Origin: Burkholderiales bacterium
Lineage (GTDB): Bacteria > Pseudomonadota > Gammaproteobacteria > Burkholderiales > Casimicrobiaceae
NCBI GenBank assembly: GCA_025354165.1
Contig: JANXNI010000005.1
Location: forward strand, 1-64,000
Length of the DNA stretch: 64,000 nt
Reading direction: 5' to 3'
Under the pieces are notes generated by a model that was given only the letters and a program-made list of their open reading frames with translations, did not search any database and had not been told where the DNA came from. This document shows positions 46,422 to 56,604 of the stretch, piece by piece. Positions within the stretch are counted from its first letter, which is position 1; every line of letters begins with the position of its first letter. Made by a program: the position numbers and the translations under genes.

Positions 46422-46802
46422 AATTTTCTCTTCAATTGCGCGTTTTTTGCGGCGGAACGGACGTGCCCGACACGGAGCGCCGTGCGAGACGTCTAGTCGT
46501 TCATACGCATTGTTCATGCCATGACGAGCACGCAATATCGGCGGGCTAAGTGACCGGATGTAGGACAAGAGGCCGCGCGCTGCGCGCTTTTTATATACTT
46601 ACCGGTTCGGACACCGTGGCGCTTTGATTTACCCATTTTGGGCGAGTCGAGGGCACACGGGCTGACGGTCGGCCACAAGCCTCAGATCGTTCAGCCCGTG
46701 CAGAGCGTGCGCGAGGCCGTGTATATCCAGTTTTGAATGCCCTCAGGGGCCATGCGTCATCACCCAGCGACGCGCGGCATCACTAAACTCTTGAGGAAGA
46801 AC
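46422..46802. other. Divergent control region upstream of ilvB
   Basis: 381 bases without a gene, holding the ilvB promoter and leader and the start of the transglutaminase-like gene. A hairpin lies at 46656-46700 (listed separately). I see no Ile/Val/Leu-rich leader peptide. The frame of ilvB reads back to 46737 without adding conserved sequence. Confidence 0.5.
46656..46700 (+). promoter_or_regulatory. Inverted repeat in the ilvB leader
   Basis: CACGGGCTGA (46656-46665) and TCAGCCCGTG (46691-46700) are exact inverted complements with 25 bases between them, about 100 bases upstream of the ilvB ATG. No U-run follows. It could be an operator with widely spaced half-sites or an RNA stem; the sequence does not decide. 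Confidence 0.4.
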
Positions 46803-48524
46803 ATGTCACAGCAACAGCTATCGGGCGCGGAAATACTTATCCGTTGCCTCGCCGAAGAAAAGGTCGAATTCGTTTTCGGCTATCCGGGCGGCGCGGTACT
46901 CAATATCTACGACGAGATATTCAAACAAGACAAATTCAAGCATGTGCTGGTTCGGCACGAGCAGGCCGCTGTGCACGCTGCCGACGCCTATTCGCGCTCG
47001 TCGCAGAAGATTGGCGTTTGCCTCGTGACCTCCGGCCCCGGCGTCACCAACGCGGTCACCGGCATTGCCACGGCTTACATGGATTCGATTCCGATGGTCG
47101 TGATCAGCGGTCAGGTGCCGACGCATGCGATCGGGCAGGACGCATTTCAGGAATGCGACACCGTTGGCATCACGCGGCCCTGCGTTAAACACAACTTTCT
47201 GGTGAAAGATGTGAAGGATCTGGCTGCGACGTTGAAGAAGGCGTTCTACATCGCCTCCACCGGTCGCCCCGGCCCCGTGCTCGTCGATATTCCGAAGGAT
47301 GTGACCGCGAATAAATGCGCGTTCGAGTATCCGAAAGAGATCACGATGAGGAGCTACAACCCTTCAGGCAAGGGCCATAGCGGGCAGATCAAAAAGGCTG
47401 TTCAATTATTGCTTGAAGCCAAGCGTCCGATGATTTATGCGGGAGGCGGCGTAGTGCTGAACGACGCGTCCGTGCAGTTGACCAAGCTGGTGCGCATGCT
47501 CGGTTCGCCGTGTACGAACACGTTGATGGGTCTCGGTGGATTCCCTGCGAGTGATCCGCAGTTCGTCGGCATGCTGGGCATGCATGGCACGTATGAGGCA
47601 AACATGGCGATGCAGGACTGCGACGTACTCCTCGCGGTCGGCGCGCGTTTCGATGATCGCGTGATCGGCAATCCGGGACATTTTTTCCGCGATGGCCGCA
47701 AGATTATTCACATCGATATTGATCCGTCCTCGATCTCGAAGCGCGTCAAAGTGGACGTGCCGATCGTCGGCTACGTGCGCGATGTACTCGACGAAATGAT
47801 CAGTCAAATTCACGCCAGCGAGAAGAAACCCGACGCGGCTGCGCTGACTAGCTGGTGGACGACGATCAAGGGCTGGCAGAGCAAGAAGTGTTTGAACTTC
47901 AAGCCGTCTAAACCCGATGGTCGCATTAAGCCGCAAGCCGTTGTACAAGCGCTGTGGAAAGCCACGGGCGGTGACGCGATCATTACGTCTGACGTCGGCC
48001 AACATCAAATGTGGGCGGCGCAGTATTACCCGTTCGACAAGCCGCGTCGTTGGATTAACTCAGGCGGTCTCGGCACAATGGGCGTGGGCATTCCGTATGC
48101 AATGGGCGCACAGCTTGCGAACCCCGACGCAACGGTCGCTTGCATCACGGGCGAGGGCAGCGTGCAGATGTGCATTCAGGAGCTCTCGACCTGCAAGCAG
48201 TATCACATCCCGATGAAGATTATTAACCTCAACAACCGCTCGCTCGGCATGGTGCGGCAGTGGCAGGAATTCTTCTACGGCAATCGCTACGCTGAGAGCT
48301 ATATGGACGCGCTGCCGGACTTCGTGAAACTCGCTGAAGCCTACGGGCACGTCGGTATGAAGATCGAAAAAGCGGGCGATGTCGACGGCGCATTGCGAGA
48401 GGCGTTAGCGCTTAAAGATCGCCTCGTGTTCATGGTCTTCATTACCGATGAAACCGAGAACGTGTTCCCGATGATTCCGGGCGGCAAAGGTTTGTCCGAG
48501 ATGATTCTGGCAGAGGAGCTTTAG
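46803..48524 (+). CDS. ilvB: acetolactate synthase large (catalytic) subunit
   Basis: A 573-residue thiamine-diphosphate enzyme, which condenses two pyruvates to acetolactate or pyruvate with 2-ketobutyrate to acetohydroxybutyrate. Seen: EKVEFVFGYPGGAVLNIYDE with the catalytic-type glutamate segment HEQAAVHAADAYSR, GPGVTNAVTGIATAYMDSIPMVVISGQV, and the ThDP/Mg motif ITGEGSVQMCIQELSTCKQYHIPMKIINLNN. ATG 46803 has GAGGAAG upstream, so the frame back to 46737 is not used. First gene of ilvB-ilvH-ilvC for isoleucine and valine synthesis. Confidence 0.95.
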   Translation: MSQQQLSGAEILIRCLAEEKVEFVFGYPGGAVLNIYDEIFKQDKFKHVLVRHEQAAVHAADAYSRSSQKIGVCLVTSGPGVTNAVTGIATAYMDSIPMVVISGQVPTHAIGQDAFQECDTVGITRPCVKHNFLVKDVKDLAATLKKAFYIASTGRPGPVLVDIPKDVTANKCAFEYPKEITMRSYNPSGKGHSGQIKKAVQLLLEAKRPMIYAGGGVVLNDASVQLTKLVRMLGSPCTNTLMGLGGFPASDPQFVGMLGMHGTYEANMAMQDCDVLLAVGARFDDRVIGNPGHFFRDGRKIIHIDIDPSSISKRVKVDVPIVGYVRDVLDEMISQIHASEKKPDAAALTSWWTTIKGWQSKKCLNFKPSKPDGRIKPQAVVQALWKATGGDAIITSDVGQHQMWAAQYYPFDKPRRWINSGGLGTMGVGIPYAMGAQLANPDATVACITGEGSVQMCIQELSTCKQYHIPMKIINLNNRSLGMVRQWQEFFYGNRYAESYMDALPDFVKLAEAYGHVGMKIEKAGDVDGALREALALKDRLVFMVFITDETENVFPMIPGGKGLSEMILAEEL

Positions 48525-48526
48525 CC

Positions 48527-50060
<1,534 letters not shown>

Positions 50061-50077
50061 TCGCGATTTGATACAAA

Positions 50078-50107
50078 AAAACGGCACCCTAAGGTGCCGT
50101 TTCTATT
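50078..50107. terminator. Bidirectional terminator between ilvC and the porin gene
   Basis: AAACGGCACC and GGTGCCGTTT (stem about 50079-50102) around loop CTAA, with A-run on one side and T-run on the other. It serves ilvC on the plus strand and, 15-20 bases past its stop, the convergent porin gene on the minus strand. Confidence 0.9.
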
Positions 50108-50121
50108 TGCGTGGCGCGCTA

Positions 50122-51189
50122 CTAGAACTTGTGACGAAGACCCACGGCGAAAGAATTGCCACGATCAAAATTAGTGACCTTATCGTTCATGAAGACCGTG
50201 TACAGATCGGTGCGTTTTGACATCGTGTAGTCGTAACCGAACGAGAACGTCGAGCGCTTCGTGTTGTCGCGCGTGGTCACCGGTGCGGTCGTCCACTTGG
50301 TGTTGGCGTAGGCGAGCAGAAATTTGCCCGGGCCCGCTGCGAGGTCAGCCGACACGCTCATTGTCTTGCTTTCGGCATAGCCCGTAGCACCCGTGTAGTT
50401 GTCGTTCTTCGCACGTTCGTAGTCGGCGTAGATATTTGCCGGACCGATGCTCGCTTTTGCCGCCAGCATCCACGCCTTTTGCTGATTAAAGCCGACGTTG
50501 ACGGAGCCCACTGTGCCTGCGTTTGGATTGTTGGCGCGGACGTTATGGAAGAAACCGCCCAGAGCAAATGGCCCGTTGAAGTACAGGAAGTTGGCACCGT
50601 AGTTACGGTTGCTGCTGTTACCGGCCACTTCGCCGAACTGATAGTGAACGTTGCCGCTCAAGCCGCCAAAGTCTGGCGTTGTGTAGCGAACCTGATTGCT
50701 CCAGCCGGTGTCGCCCGCGTTCGCCGCAGCCCAGTCCGTGCCGTTGAACAGTGGCACGTTGGCATGCAACACAAGCGGCGAGAACGCAAAGGAATCACCG
50801 AAGGCATTGAAGATCACGGTTGGCAGAAAATTCGGAGCGAGATCGCGACCGACGTGCACCGAGCCGAAACCACCTGACAGGCCCACCCACGCATCACGGC
50901 TAAAGAAGGATTCGTTGCCATTGAAGCGGCCCACAGCGCCTGTATCCGGACGGAAGAAGGAAGTAATTTTGAACTCAGCCTTTAAGCCGCCACCCAAGTC
51001 TTCAGAGCCTGATACGCCCCACCAGGAGGTCGTCATACCGTTCGGATCAACCTTGCTGGTTCGCTTGTCGCCAGAATACTGAATGGAGCCGGCAAATACG
51101 TCGACGAGACCCGCGAGCGTGACGTTCTGCGCGAAAGCGCCGGAGGCCAGGGCAGCACTGACGGCTGCGGCGGCGAAACTTCTTTTCAT
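50122..51189 (-). CDS. outer-membrane general porin (Neisseria/Burkholderia type)
   Basis: A 355-residue trimeric-type porin. Signal peptide about 1-20 (MKRSFAAAAVSAALASGAFA) then QNVTLAGLVDVFAGSIQYSG, typical first strand of betaproteobacterial porins, the loop-3 region with a GSVHVGRDLAPNF segment, repeated beta-strands, and a terminal phenylalanine (FAVGLRHKF), the outer-membrane assembly signal. ATG 51189 has GAGGG upstream; the longer frame to 51285 is not used. It admits small hydrophilic solutes into the periplasm. Convergent with ilvC. Confidence 0.93.
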   Translation of the reverse strand: MKRSFAAAAVSAALASGAFAQNVTLAGLVDVFAGSIQYSGDKRTSKVDPNGMTTSWWGVSGSEDLGGGLKAEFKITSFFRPDTGAVGRFNGNESFFSRDAWVGLSGGFGSVHVGRDLAPNFLPTVIFNAFGDSFAFSPLVLHANVPLFNGTDWAAANAGDTGWSNQVRYTTPDFGGLSGNVHYQFGEVAGNSSNRNYGANFLYFNGPFALGGFFHNVRANNPNAGTVGSVNVGFNQQKAWMLAAKASIGPANIYADYERAKNDNYTGATGYAESKTMSVSADLAAGPGKFLLAYANTKWTTAPVTTRDNTKRSTFSFGYDYTMSKRTDLYTVFMNDKVTNFDRGNSFAVGLRHKF

Positions 51190-51556
51190 TGTTTTACCCT
51201 CAGAAATGGATTGACGGTGTGAGCTAAATTTCTTTCGCAACATCTTCAAGAAATCATGCGTCACGTCTTTGTAATATTTAAGCACCGGACGGGCTGAACG
51301 TCCCGTAAACCATAGACATACGGGCTATAAGCATTGAAAATGTTGCGCTGCGGCAACAGCTGTTAGTGCACCAAAATGCGGCGGTTTCACACGTTATTTG
51401 AGCCAAAAAACGAGCTAAAAATCAGTGACTGCAAGGAGAACAACTTTTCCATGAAAGCACCTTTGATAAAGGCCTGAGAACCAATTATGTAGCATATCGA
51501 CTATTTGCTATTTGAGTATTCAGCCCCCGTATTGACGTCATTTCACGCAAATGCTG
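51190..51556. other. Region upstream of the porin gene
   Basis: About 367 bases between the porin start and the convergent-side end of the quinone oxidoreductase gene, relatively AT-rich, as expected for a strong porin promoter. I cannot place -35/-10 boxes confidently. No gene or repeat seen. Confidence 0.4.
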
Positions 51557-52579
51557 TTACTCCTCAACGCGCAGTACGATCTTCCCAAAATGAGTGCCCG
51601 CTTCCATCATTTGGTGCGCTTTGACGACCTCGGAAAGTGCGAACGTCGCGTGAATGTTCGGGCGCAATGCATCGGTGTTTTGAGCAAATTTCGGCCAAAC
51701 CTGAGATTCGAGCGACGCGGCAATCGCAGCCTTCGCCGACTTCGGGCGTGCGCGCAAGGTCGAGCCCGTCCATGTCAATCGTTTCATCATGAGCGGTTGC
51801 ATGTTCACTTCCGCCTTCACGCCATGCTGAAACGCGATCTGCGCGATGCGGCCTTCGAGCGCGGCGGCGGCGAGGTTTTTCTGGAAGTACGGCGCGCCCA
51901 CCATGTCGAGAATCACGTCGGCGCCGCGTCCATCGGTGGCTGCCTTGGTCGCCTCAACGAAGTCCTCGGTTTTGTAATTGATGCCGGCGTCCGCGCCGAG
52001 TTTCAGCGCGTAATCAATCTTCGCCTGATCGCCGCATGTGACGATCACTTTGCTCGCGCCGAACGCTTTTGCGAGTTGAATCGCTGTTGAGCCGATCCCG
52101 CTCGATCCGCCGTGAATCAGTAGCGTTTCGCCCGCCGTTAAACGCGCGCGATCAAAGACGTTCGCCCACACGGTGAAAAACGTTTCACACAACGCCGCAG
52201 CTTCGAGCATCGACAATCCCGAAGGAATCGGCAGACAATGCGCAGCGGGCGTTTTGCAGTATTCGGCATAGCCACCGCCCGGTGTCAGCGCGCAAACGGC
52301 GTCGCCAGCCTTCCAGCGCGTGACGGCGCTGCCGACGGCAACGATCACGCCCGAGATTTCAAGGCCCATCACTTGCGACGCATCGGCAGGCGCGGGATAC
52401 GAGCCTGAGCGCTGTGAAACGTCAGGGCGGTTCACGCCTGCAGCTGCCACGCGTATCAGCACTTCATCGTCACTGACAACCGGCAGCGGCCCGTTGTTGA
52501 TGCGCATGCAGCCCGCCGGGCCGCCGGCGCCGTGATCGACGAATTGCATGGTGGTGGGCAGAGCAGAGGTTGCGTTCAT
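51557..52579 (-). CDS. NAD(P)H quinone oxidoreductase-like (PIG3/QOR, MDR superfamily)
   Basis: A 340-residue medium-chain dehydrogenase/reductase of the zinc-free quinone oxidoreductase group. Seen: VLIRVAAAGVNRPDVSQRSG, VMGLEISGVIVAVGSAV, and the nucleotide-binding LLIHGGSSGIGSTAIQLAKAFGASKVIVT; the zinc ligands of alcohol dehydrogenases are absent. By family it reduces quinones or alpha,beta-unsaturated carbonyls with NADPH. ATG 52579 is the chosen start. Divergent from the dipeptide-type permease gene at 52660. Confidence 0.9.
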   Translation of the reverse strand: MNATSALPTTMQFVDHGAGGPAGCMRINNGPLPVVSDDEVLIRVAAAGVNRPDVSQRSGSYPAPADASQVMGLEISGVIVAVGSAVTRWKAGDAVCALTPGGGYAEYCKTPAAHCLPIPSGLSMLEAAALCETFFTVWANVFDRARLTAGETLLIHGGSSGIGSTAIQLAKAFGASKVIVTCGDQAKIDYALKLGADAGINYKTEDFVEATKAATDGRGADVILDMVGAPYFQKNLAAAALEGRIAQIAFQHGVKAEVNMQPLMMKRLTWTGSTLRARPKSAKAAIAASLESQVWPKFAQNTDALRPNIHATFALSEVVKAHQMMEAGTHFGKIVLRVEE

Positions 52580-52659
52580 GAAAGGTCAGTGCAAATAGGG
52601 AAGTCAGTATTTTCGCGGAAAAGCGACGGCTACGTTCTCCGTAGGGTATTGTTGGCAAC

Positions 52660-53601
52660 ATGGGAAACTTTCTGCTGAAGCGCATCATCGCCACGATACC
52701 GGTGATGATCATCGTCGCGATCATCGTATTCACGCTCATCCGGCTCGTTCCCGGCGACCCCGCTGCCGTAATCGCGGGGAACATGGCGACCAACGAAGAC
52801 ATCGCGCGGATTCGTACGGAGTTGGGGCTGGATCGCTCCTTCCTCACGCAGCTCGGCATCTGGGGTAAGGGCCTCATCACGGGTGATCTCGGGCAATCGT
52901 TTTTCTTCAAGAAAGACGTCGTTGGATTAATCGGCGAACGGCTGGAGCCCACGATGGCGCTGGCGTTTTTGACCATCGTCATCACCGTCGTCATCGCGGT
53001 GCCGCTAGGCACGCTCGCGGCATGGCGACACGGCGGCTGGCTGGATCGTGCGTTGATGGGCTTCTCCGTACTCGGCTTTTCGATTCCGGTGTTTGTGCTC
53101 GGCTATCTCCTCGTCTATTTTTTCTCGCTAAAGCTCGACTGGTTTCCGGTGCAGGGATACAAGCCGTTTTCCGACGGCGTCGGGCCGTGGCTGCATCATT
53201 TGCTGTTGCCAGCGTTCACGTTGTCGATTGTGTACGTCGCGCTGATTGCGCGCGTGACGAGGGCGAGTGTCGCAGAGGCGCTGACCGAGGACTACGTGCG
53301 CACCGCCCGTGCCAAGGGTTTGCCGGAATCACGCGTTCTGATCAGGCATGCGCTTGCCAATGCCGCTGTGCCCATCGTGACCGTTATCGGAATCGGCATC
53401 GCGCTGTTGATTGGCGGTGTGGTCGTTACTGAGAGTGTGTTCTCGATTCCTGGGTTGGGAACGCTGACGGTGGATGCGGTGCTTGCACGCGATTTCCCGG
53501 TGATTCAGGGCGTGATTTTGTTCTTTGCGTTTTTGTATGTGGTGGTGAATTTGCTGGTGGATATGTCGTACCTGTTTCTTGATCCGAGGATTCGCTATTA
53601 A
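52660..53601 (+). CDS. dipeptide-type ABC permease (DppB-like)
   Basis: A 313-residue inner-membrane protein with six or so hydrophobic segments and the family features LLKRIIATIPVMIIVAIIVF at the start, LVPGDPAAVIAGNMAT, and the EAA-type loop YVRTARAKGLPESRVLIRHALAN. ATG 52660 follows a weak Shine-Dalgarno. It pairs with the DppC-like permease and the double ATPase downstream. No binding-protein gene lies in the window, so the ligand (peptides, nickel, glutathione, others) cannot be inferred. A REP hairpin separates it from dppC. Confidence 0.9.
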   Translation: MGNFLLKRIIATIPVMIIVAIIVFTLIRLVPGDPAAVIAGNMATNEDIARIRTELGLDRSFLTQLGIWGKGLITGDLGQSFFFKKDVVGLIGERLEPTMALAFLTIVITVVIAVPLGTLAAWRHGGWLDRALMGFSVLGFSIPVFVLGYLLVYFFSLKLDWFPVQGYKPFSDGVGPWLHHLLLPAFTLSIVYVALIARVTRASVAEALTEDYVRTARAKGLPESRVLIRHALANAAVPIVTVIGIGIALLIGGVVVTESVFSIPGLGTLTVDAVLARDFPVIQGVILFFAFLYVVVNLLVDMSYLFLDPRIRY

Positions 53602-53617
53602 TACGCAATATGGTTCC

Positions 53618-53673
53618 TGTAGGAGCGGCTTGCCGCGACCCAACGTTGAAGGTCGCGGCAAGCCGCTCTTACA
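53618..53673. repeat. REP-type hairpin element, copy 4
   Basis: Near-perfect inverted arms TGTAGGAGCGGCTTGCCGCG... (53618-53640) and its complement (53651-53673) with only a 10-base loop. It is the most compact copy and lies between two permease genes of one operon. Confidence 0.88.
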
Positions 53674-53685
53674 AGTGCATCGGCC

Positions 53686-54570
53686 ATGAACTCAACCGTC
53701 AAACACGTCCTCAAAAACGGTGCCGTCCGCTTCGGCCTCAGCGTGCTCTCCGTACTGGTGATCCTCGCGATCCTCGCGCCTGTGCTGGGCACGGTCGACC
53801 CCGCATGGCTAGACGCCATCAACATGAATCAAAAGCCCATGACCACGGCCGACTGGACCGGTCCGGATAACAAGACGGTGCCGTATACGTTTCTAATGGG
53901 GACCGACAGCTTCGGTCGTGATGTTTACAGCCGCGTGATCTACGGCATTCGCGTGTCGCTCGTCGTAGGCGTCACGGTGGCCGTCGTGTCGCTGATCTTC
54001 GGCACTTTTCTCGGGCTGATGGCGGGATACTTCCGTCGTGTTGACGCGATCCTCATGCGCGTGATGGATGGCATGATGGCGATCCCCGGCATTCTGCTCG
54101 CCATTGCGCTGGTCGCTGCATGGGGCGCGCAGCTCTCCACCGTAATCATCGCGATTGCTGTCCCCGAGATTCCTCGCGTGACGCGGCTGGTGCGCGCGCT
54201 GGTGCTGTCAATTCGTGAAGAACCGTACATCGAAGCCGCGATTTCGGTCGGCACGCCAACGTGGAAAATTTTGCTCAAACATGTGCTGCCGAATTCGATC
54301 GCACCGATGGTCGTGCAGGGCACTTATGTTTGCGCGTCAGCGATTTTGCTGGAAGCGATTTTGAGTTTTCTCGGACTCGGTTTACCGAGCGAAATTCCCA
54401 CGTGGGGCAACATCATGGCCGAAGCGCGCGTGGTGTTCTCTTCAGCGCCGCACAATATGTGGTTCCCCGGAATATTTCTCGCGCTCACGGTGCTCGCAGT
54501 AAACATGCTCGGCGACGGTCTGCGTGACACGCTTGATCCGAAATTCAACAAACGCGGGGAGAAGCGATGA
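53686..54570 (+). CDS. dipeptide-type ABC permease (DppC-like)
   Basis: A 294-residue inner-membrane permease, partner of the DppB-like protein. Seen: an N-terminal segment FGLSVLSVLVILAILAPVLG, the DppC motif LMGTDSFGRDVYSRVIYGIRVSL, and the EAA-type loop EAAISVGTPTWKILLKHVLPN, then FLGLGLPSEIPTWGNIMAEAR near the C-terminus. The start ATG 53686 lies just after a REP hairpin with a poor Shine-Dalgarno. Its stop overlaps the ATPase start in ATGA (54567-54570). Confidence 0.92.
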   Translation: MNSTVKHVLKNGAVRFGLSVLSVLVILAILAPVLGTVDPAWLDAINMNQKPMTTADWTGPDNKTVPYTFLMGTDSFGRDVYSRVIYGIRVSLVVGVTVAVVSLIFGTFLGLMAGYFRRVDAILMRVMDGMMAIPGILLAIALVAAWGAQLSTVIIAIAVPEIPRVTRLVRALVLSIREEPYIEAAISVGTPTWKILLKHVLPNSIAPMVVQGTYVCASAILLEAILSFLGLGLPSEIPTWGNIMAEARVVFSSAPHNMWFPGIFLALTVLAVNMLGDGLRDTLDPKFNKRGEKR

Positions 54571-56195
54571 GCGCTGTTCTCTCCGTTCGCAACCTGTCCG
54601 TTGCACTACCAACTGGTGCTGACCGAGCGCTAGCTGCCGAAAACATAAGCTTTGAAGTCAACGCCGGCGAAATCCTCTGCCTGCTCGGTGAATCAGGCTC
54701 CGGAAAATCAGTTATTTCGTTTGCGGTGATGGGCCTGCTGCCCGACAACGTGCGAGTGTCGGCGGGCGAAATTTTGCTAGGTAACGAAAACCTGCTCACG
54801 CTTTCGCCGGCAGCATTGCGCGGCAAACGCGGCGACGATATCGCAATGGTTTTTCAGGAACCGATGACTGCATTGAACCCGGTCATGACCTGCGGCGATC
54901 AACTCGACGAGTTGCTCGCTGAACACACGCAGCTTTCAGCCAATGAGCGAAAGGCAAAAACGCTCGCGATGTTCGAGGCAGTCAAACTGCCGGAACCCGA
55001 CCGCATTTTCAGCAGCTATCCGCATCAGCTGTCAGGCGGTCAGCGCCAGCGCATCATGATCGCGATGGCGCTGATTCTTGAGCCGAAGCTTTTGATCGCC
55101 GACGAGCCCACCACGGCGCTCGACGTCACCACGCAGGCCGAAGTGCTCGCGCTGATCAAAACGCTGCAACGCGAACGCGGCACCGCAGTGCTCTTCATCA
55201 CGCACGACATGGGCGTCGTCGCCGAAATCGCCGATCGCGTAGTAGTATTGCAAAACGGCAAACAGGTTGAAGCAGGCACCAAGGATCAAGTGCTGCGGCA
55301 ACCGCGCGAGGCCTACACGCGAATGCTCATCGCCTCCGTGCCCGGCACCGAGCCGCCTGCGGAGGGTATCACCCACGACGGCGCAGCGCTCTTGTCGGTA
55401 GTGGGTCTCGGCAAGACCTATTCCAGCGGCGGTTGGTTCCAGAAGAAGCGCATAACGGAGGCCGCAAAGGGCGTGAGCTTCACGCTGCATCCCGGTGAAA
55501 CCGTTGGCATCGTGGGGGAGTCGGGCTCCGGCAAAAGCACCGTCGCGCGCTGTATCACGCGTTTGATCGATCCCACGATCGGCGACATGCAACTGGGCAA
55601 CACGAGACTCGACGGCGTCTCACGTGACAGCCTCAAACTCGCGCGCAAACGCATCCAGATTATTTTTCAGGATCCGTATCGCTCGCTGGATCCACGGCAG
55701 CGCGTCGGCGAAGCCATCATCGAAGGCCCGTTGAATTTCGGCGTCTCACGCAACTCGGCGATGGCGCGTGCCAGAGATTTGATGAACCTCGTGCGCCTCT
55801 CCCCCGATGTACTGTCGCGCTACCCCAACGAATTTTCTGGCGGCCAGCGCCAGCGCATCAGCATCGCGCGTGCGCTCGCTCTCGATCCTGAAGTTTTGAT
55901 TTGTGACGAAGCGGTCTCCGCGCTCGACGTCTCGGTGCAAGCACAAGTGCTCAAGCTGCTCGAAGAAATTCAGGCCAAACTCAATCTCGCGATTCTGTTT
56001 ATCACGCATGACTTACGCGTCGCCGCACAGATCTGTGATCGCGTGCTCGTGATGCGGCGCGGCGAAGTCGTGGAGCAGGGCACCGCGCGTGATGTGTTCA
56101 TCACGCCAAAGCATGCTTACACGCAGAGACTGTTGGCCAGCGCGCCGGGGCGGGGGTTTGAGTTTGCGACTCAAACGACTAGTGGGCACCTCTAA
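54567..56195 (+). CDS. dipeptide-type ABC importer, fused DppD-DppF ATPases
   Basis: A 542-residue protein with two ABC ATPase domains: first Walker A GESGSGKSVISFAVMGLLP (from about 40), QEPMTALNPVMTCGDQL, LSGGQRQRIMIAMAL, LLIADEPTTALD; second Walker A GESGSGKSTVARCITRL (from about 316), QDPYRSLDPRQRVGEAI, FSGGQRQRISIARAL, LICDEAVSALD. Such fusions resemble GsiA/YejF. It is translationally coupled to dppC by ATGA. The last codons G-H-L and the TAA stop (56184-56195) come from the inverted-repeat element inserted at 56184, so the original C-terminus has been altered there. Confidence 0.92.
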   Translation: MSAVLSVRNLSVALPTGADRALAAENISFEVNAGEILCLLGESGSGKSVISFAVMGLLPDNVRVSAGEILLGNENLLTLSPAALRGKRGDDIAMVFQEPMTALNPVMTCGDQLDELLAEHTQLSANERKAKTLAMFEAVKLPEPDRIFSSYPHQLSGGQRQRIMIAMALILEPKLLIADEPTTALDVTTQAEVLALIKTLQRERGTAVLFITHDMGVVAEIADRVVVLQNGKQVEAGTKDQVLRQPREAYTRMLIASVPGTEPPAEGITHDGAALLSVVGLGKTYSSGGWFQKKRITEAAKGVSFTLHPGETVGIVGESGSGKSTVARCITRLIDPTIGDMQLGNTRLDGVSRDSLKLARKRIQIIFQDPYRSLDPRQRVGEAIIEGPLNFGVSRNSAMARARDLMNLVRLSPDVLSRYPNEFSGGQRQRISIARALALDPEVLICDEAVSALDVSVQAQVLKLLEEIQAKLNLAILFITHDLRVAAQICDRVLVMRRGEVVEQGTARDVFITPKHAYTQRLLASAPGRGFEFATQTTSGHL

Positions 56196-56326
56196 AAATT
56201 CAGTTGTGGTGCGCATTGTGTCGTCACGCGGTGCTCGCATTCCTCACGTACCAGGGTGTACGCTCCGGTTGCAGTGCTCCGGGCTCCTAACACTGCATCC
56301 CTAAAAATGAATTTTTAGAGGTGCCC
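56184..56326. mobile_element. Miniature inverted-repeat element, copy 2
   Basis: A 143-bp element with the same GGGCACCTCTAAAAATTC terminal inverted repeats and internal CCTAACACTGCATCCC block. TAGT flanks it on both sides (56180-56183 and 56327-56330), a 4-bp direct repeat. Its left end overlaps the fused ATPase gene and supplies the stop codon. Confidence 0.85.
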
Positions 56327-56353
56327 TAGTATCCCTTAGATACCTAGGTCAAA

Positions 56354-56548
56354 GTGAAGACGCAGGGTGACCGCTACTTTGCTCCGGGCACAGGTGACGA
56401 TGGTCGCGGTTTCGCGGCACTACTCTCCGTCATTCTCGCGCTGAACGCAACGCAAATCAAAACAGTTGGCAACGTGTGGTTTGTTGGCATCGTGAGAGGA
56501 GGCGCTGGGCGGTTCGAATTGCGTCTTTATTTTTCGAGGCTTTAACCC
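56354..56548 (+). pseudogene. M20-family peptidase fragment
   Basis: A 64-codon frame reads RYFAPGTGDDGRGFAALLSV and VGNVWFVGIV, matching the metal-site region of M20 peptidases (the aspartate of GTGDDGRG). The following GEEALG glutamates appear only in another frame (about 56493-56512), so a frameshift breaks it. Both ends are missing. It lies next to a mobile miniature element, which may have come with the deletion. Confidence 0.65.
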
Positions 56549-56604
56549 CATGTGACCGGGTCTTTCGTTCATGTAGTCTTGCATCCTAATCAAGGACTTG
56601 AACG

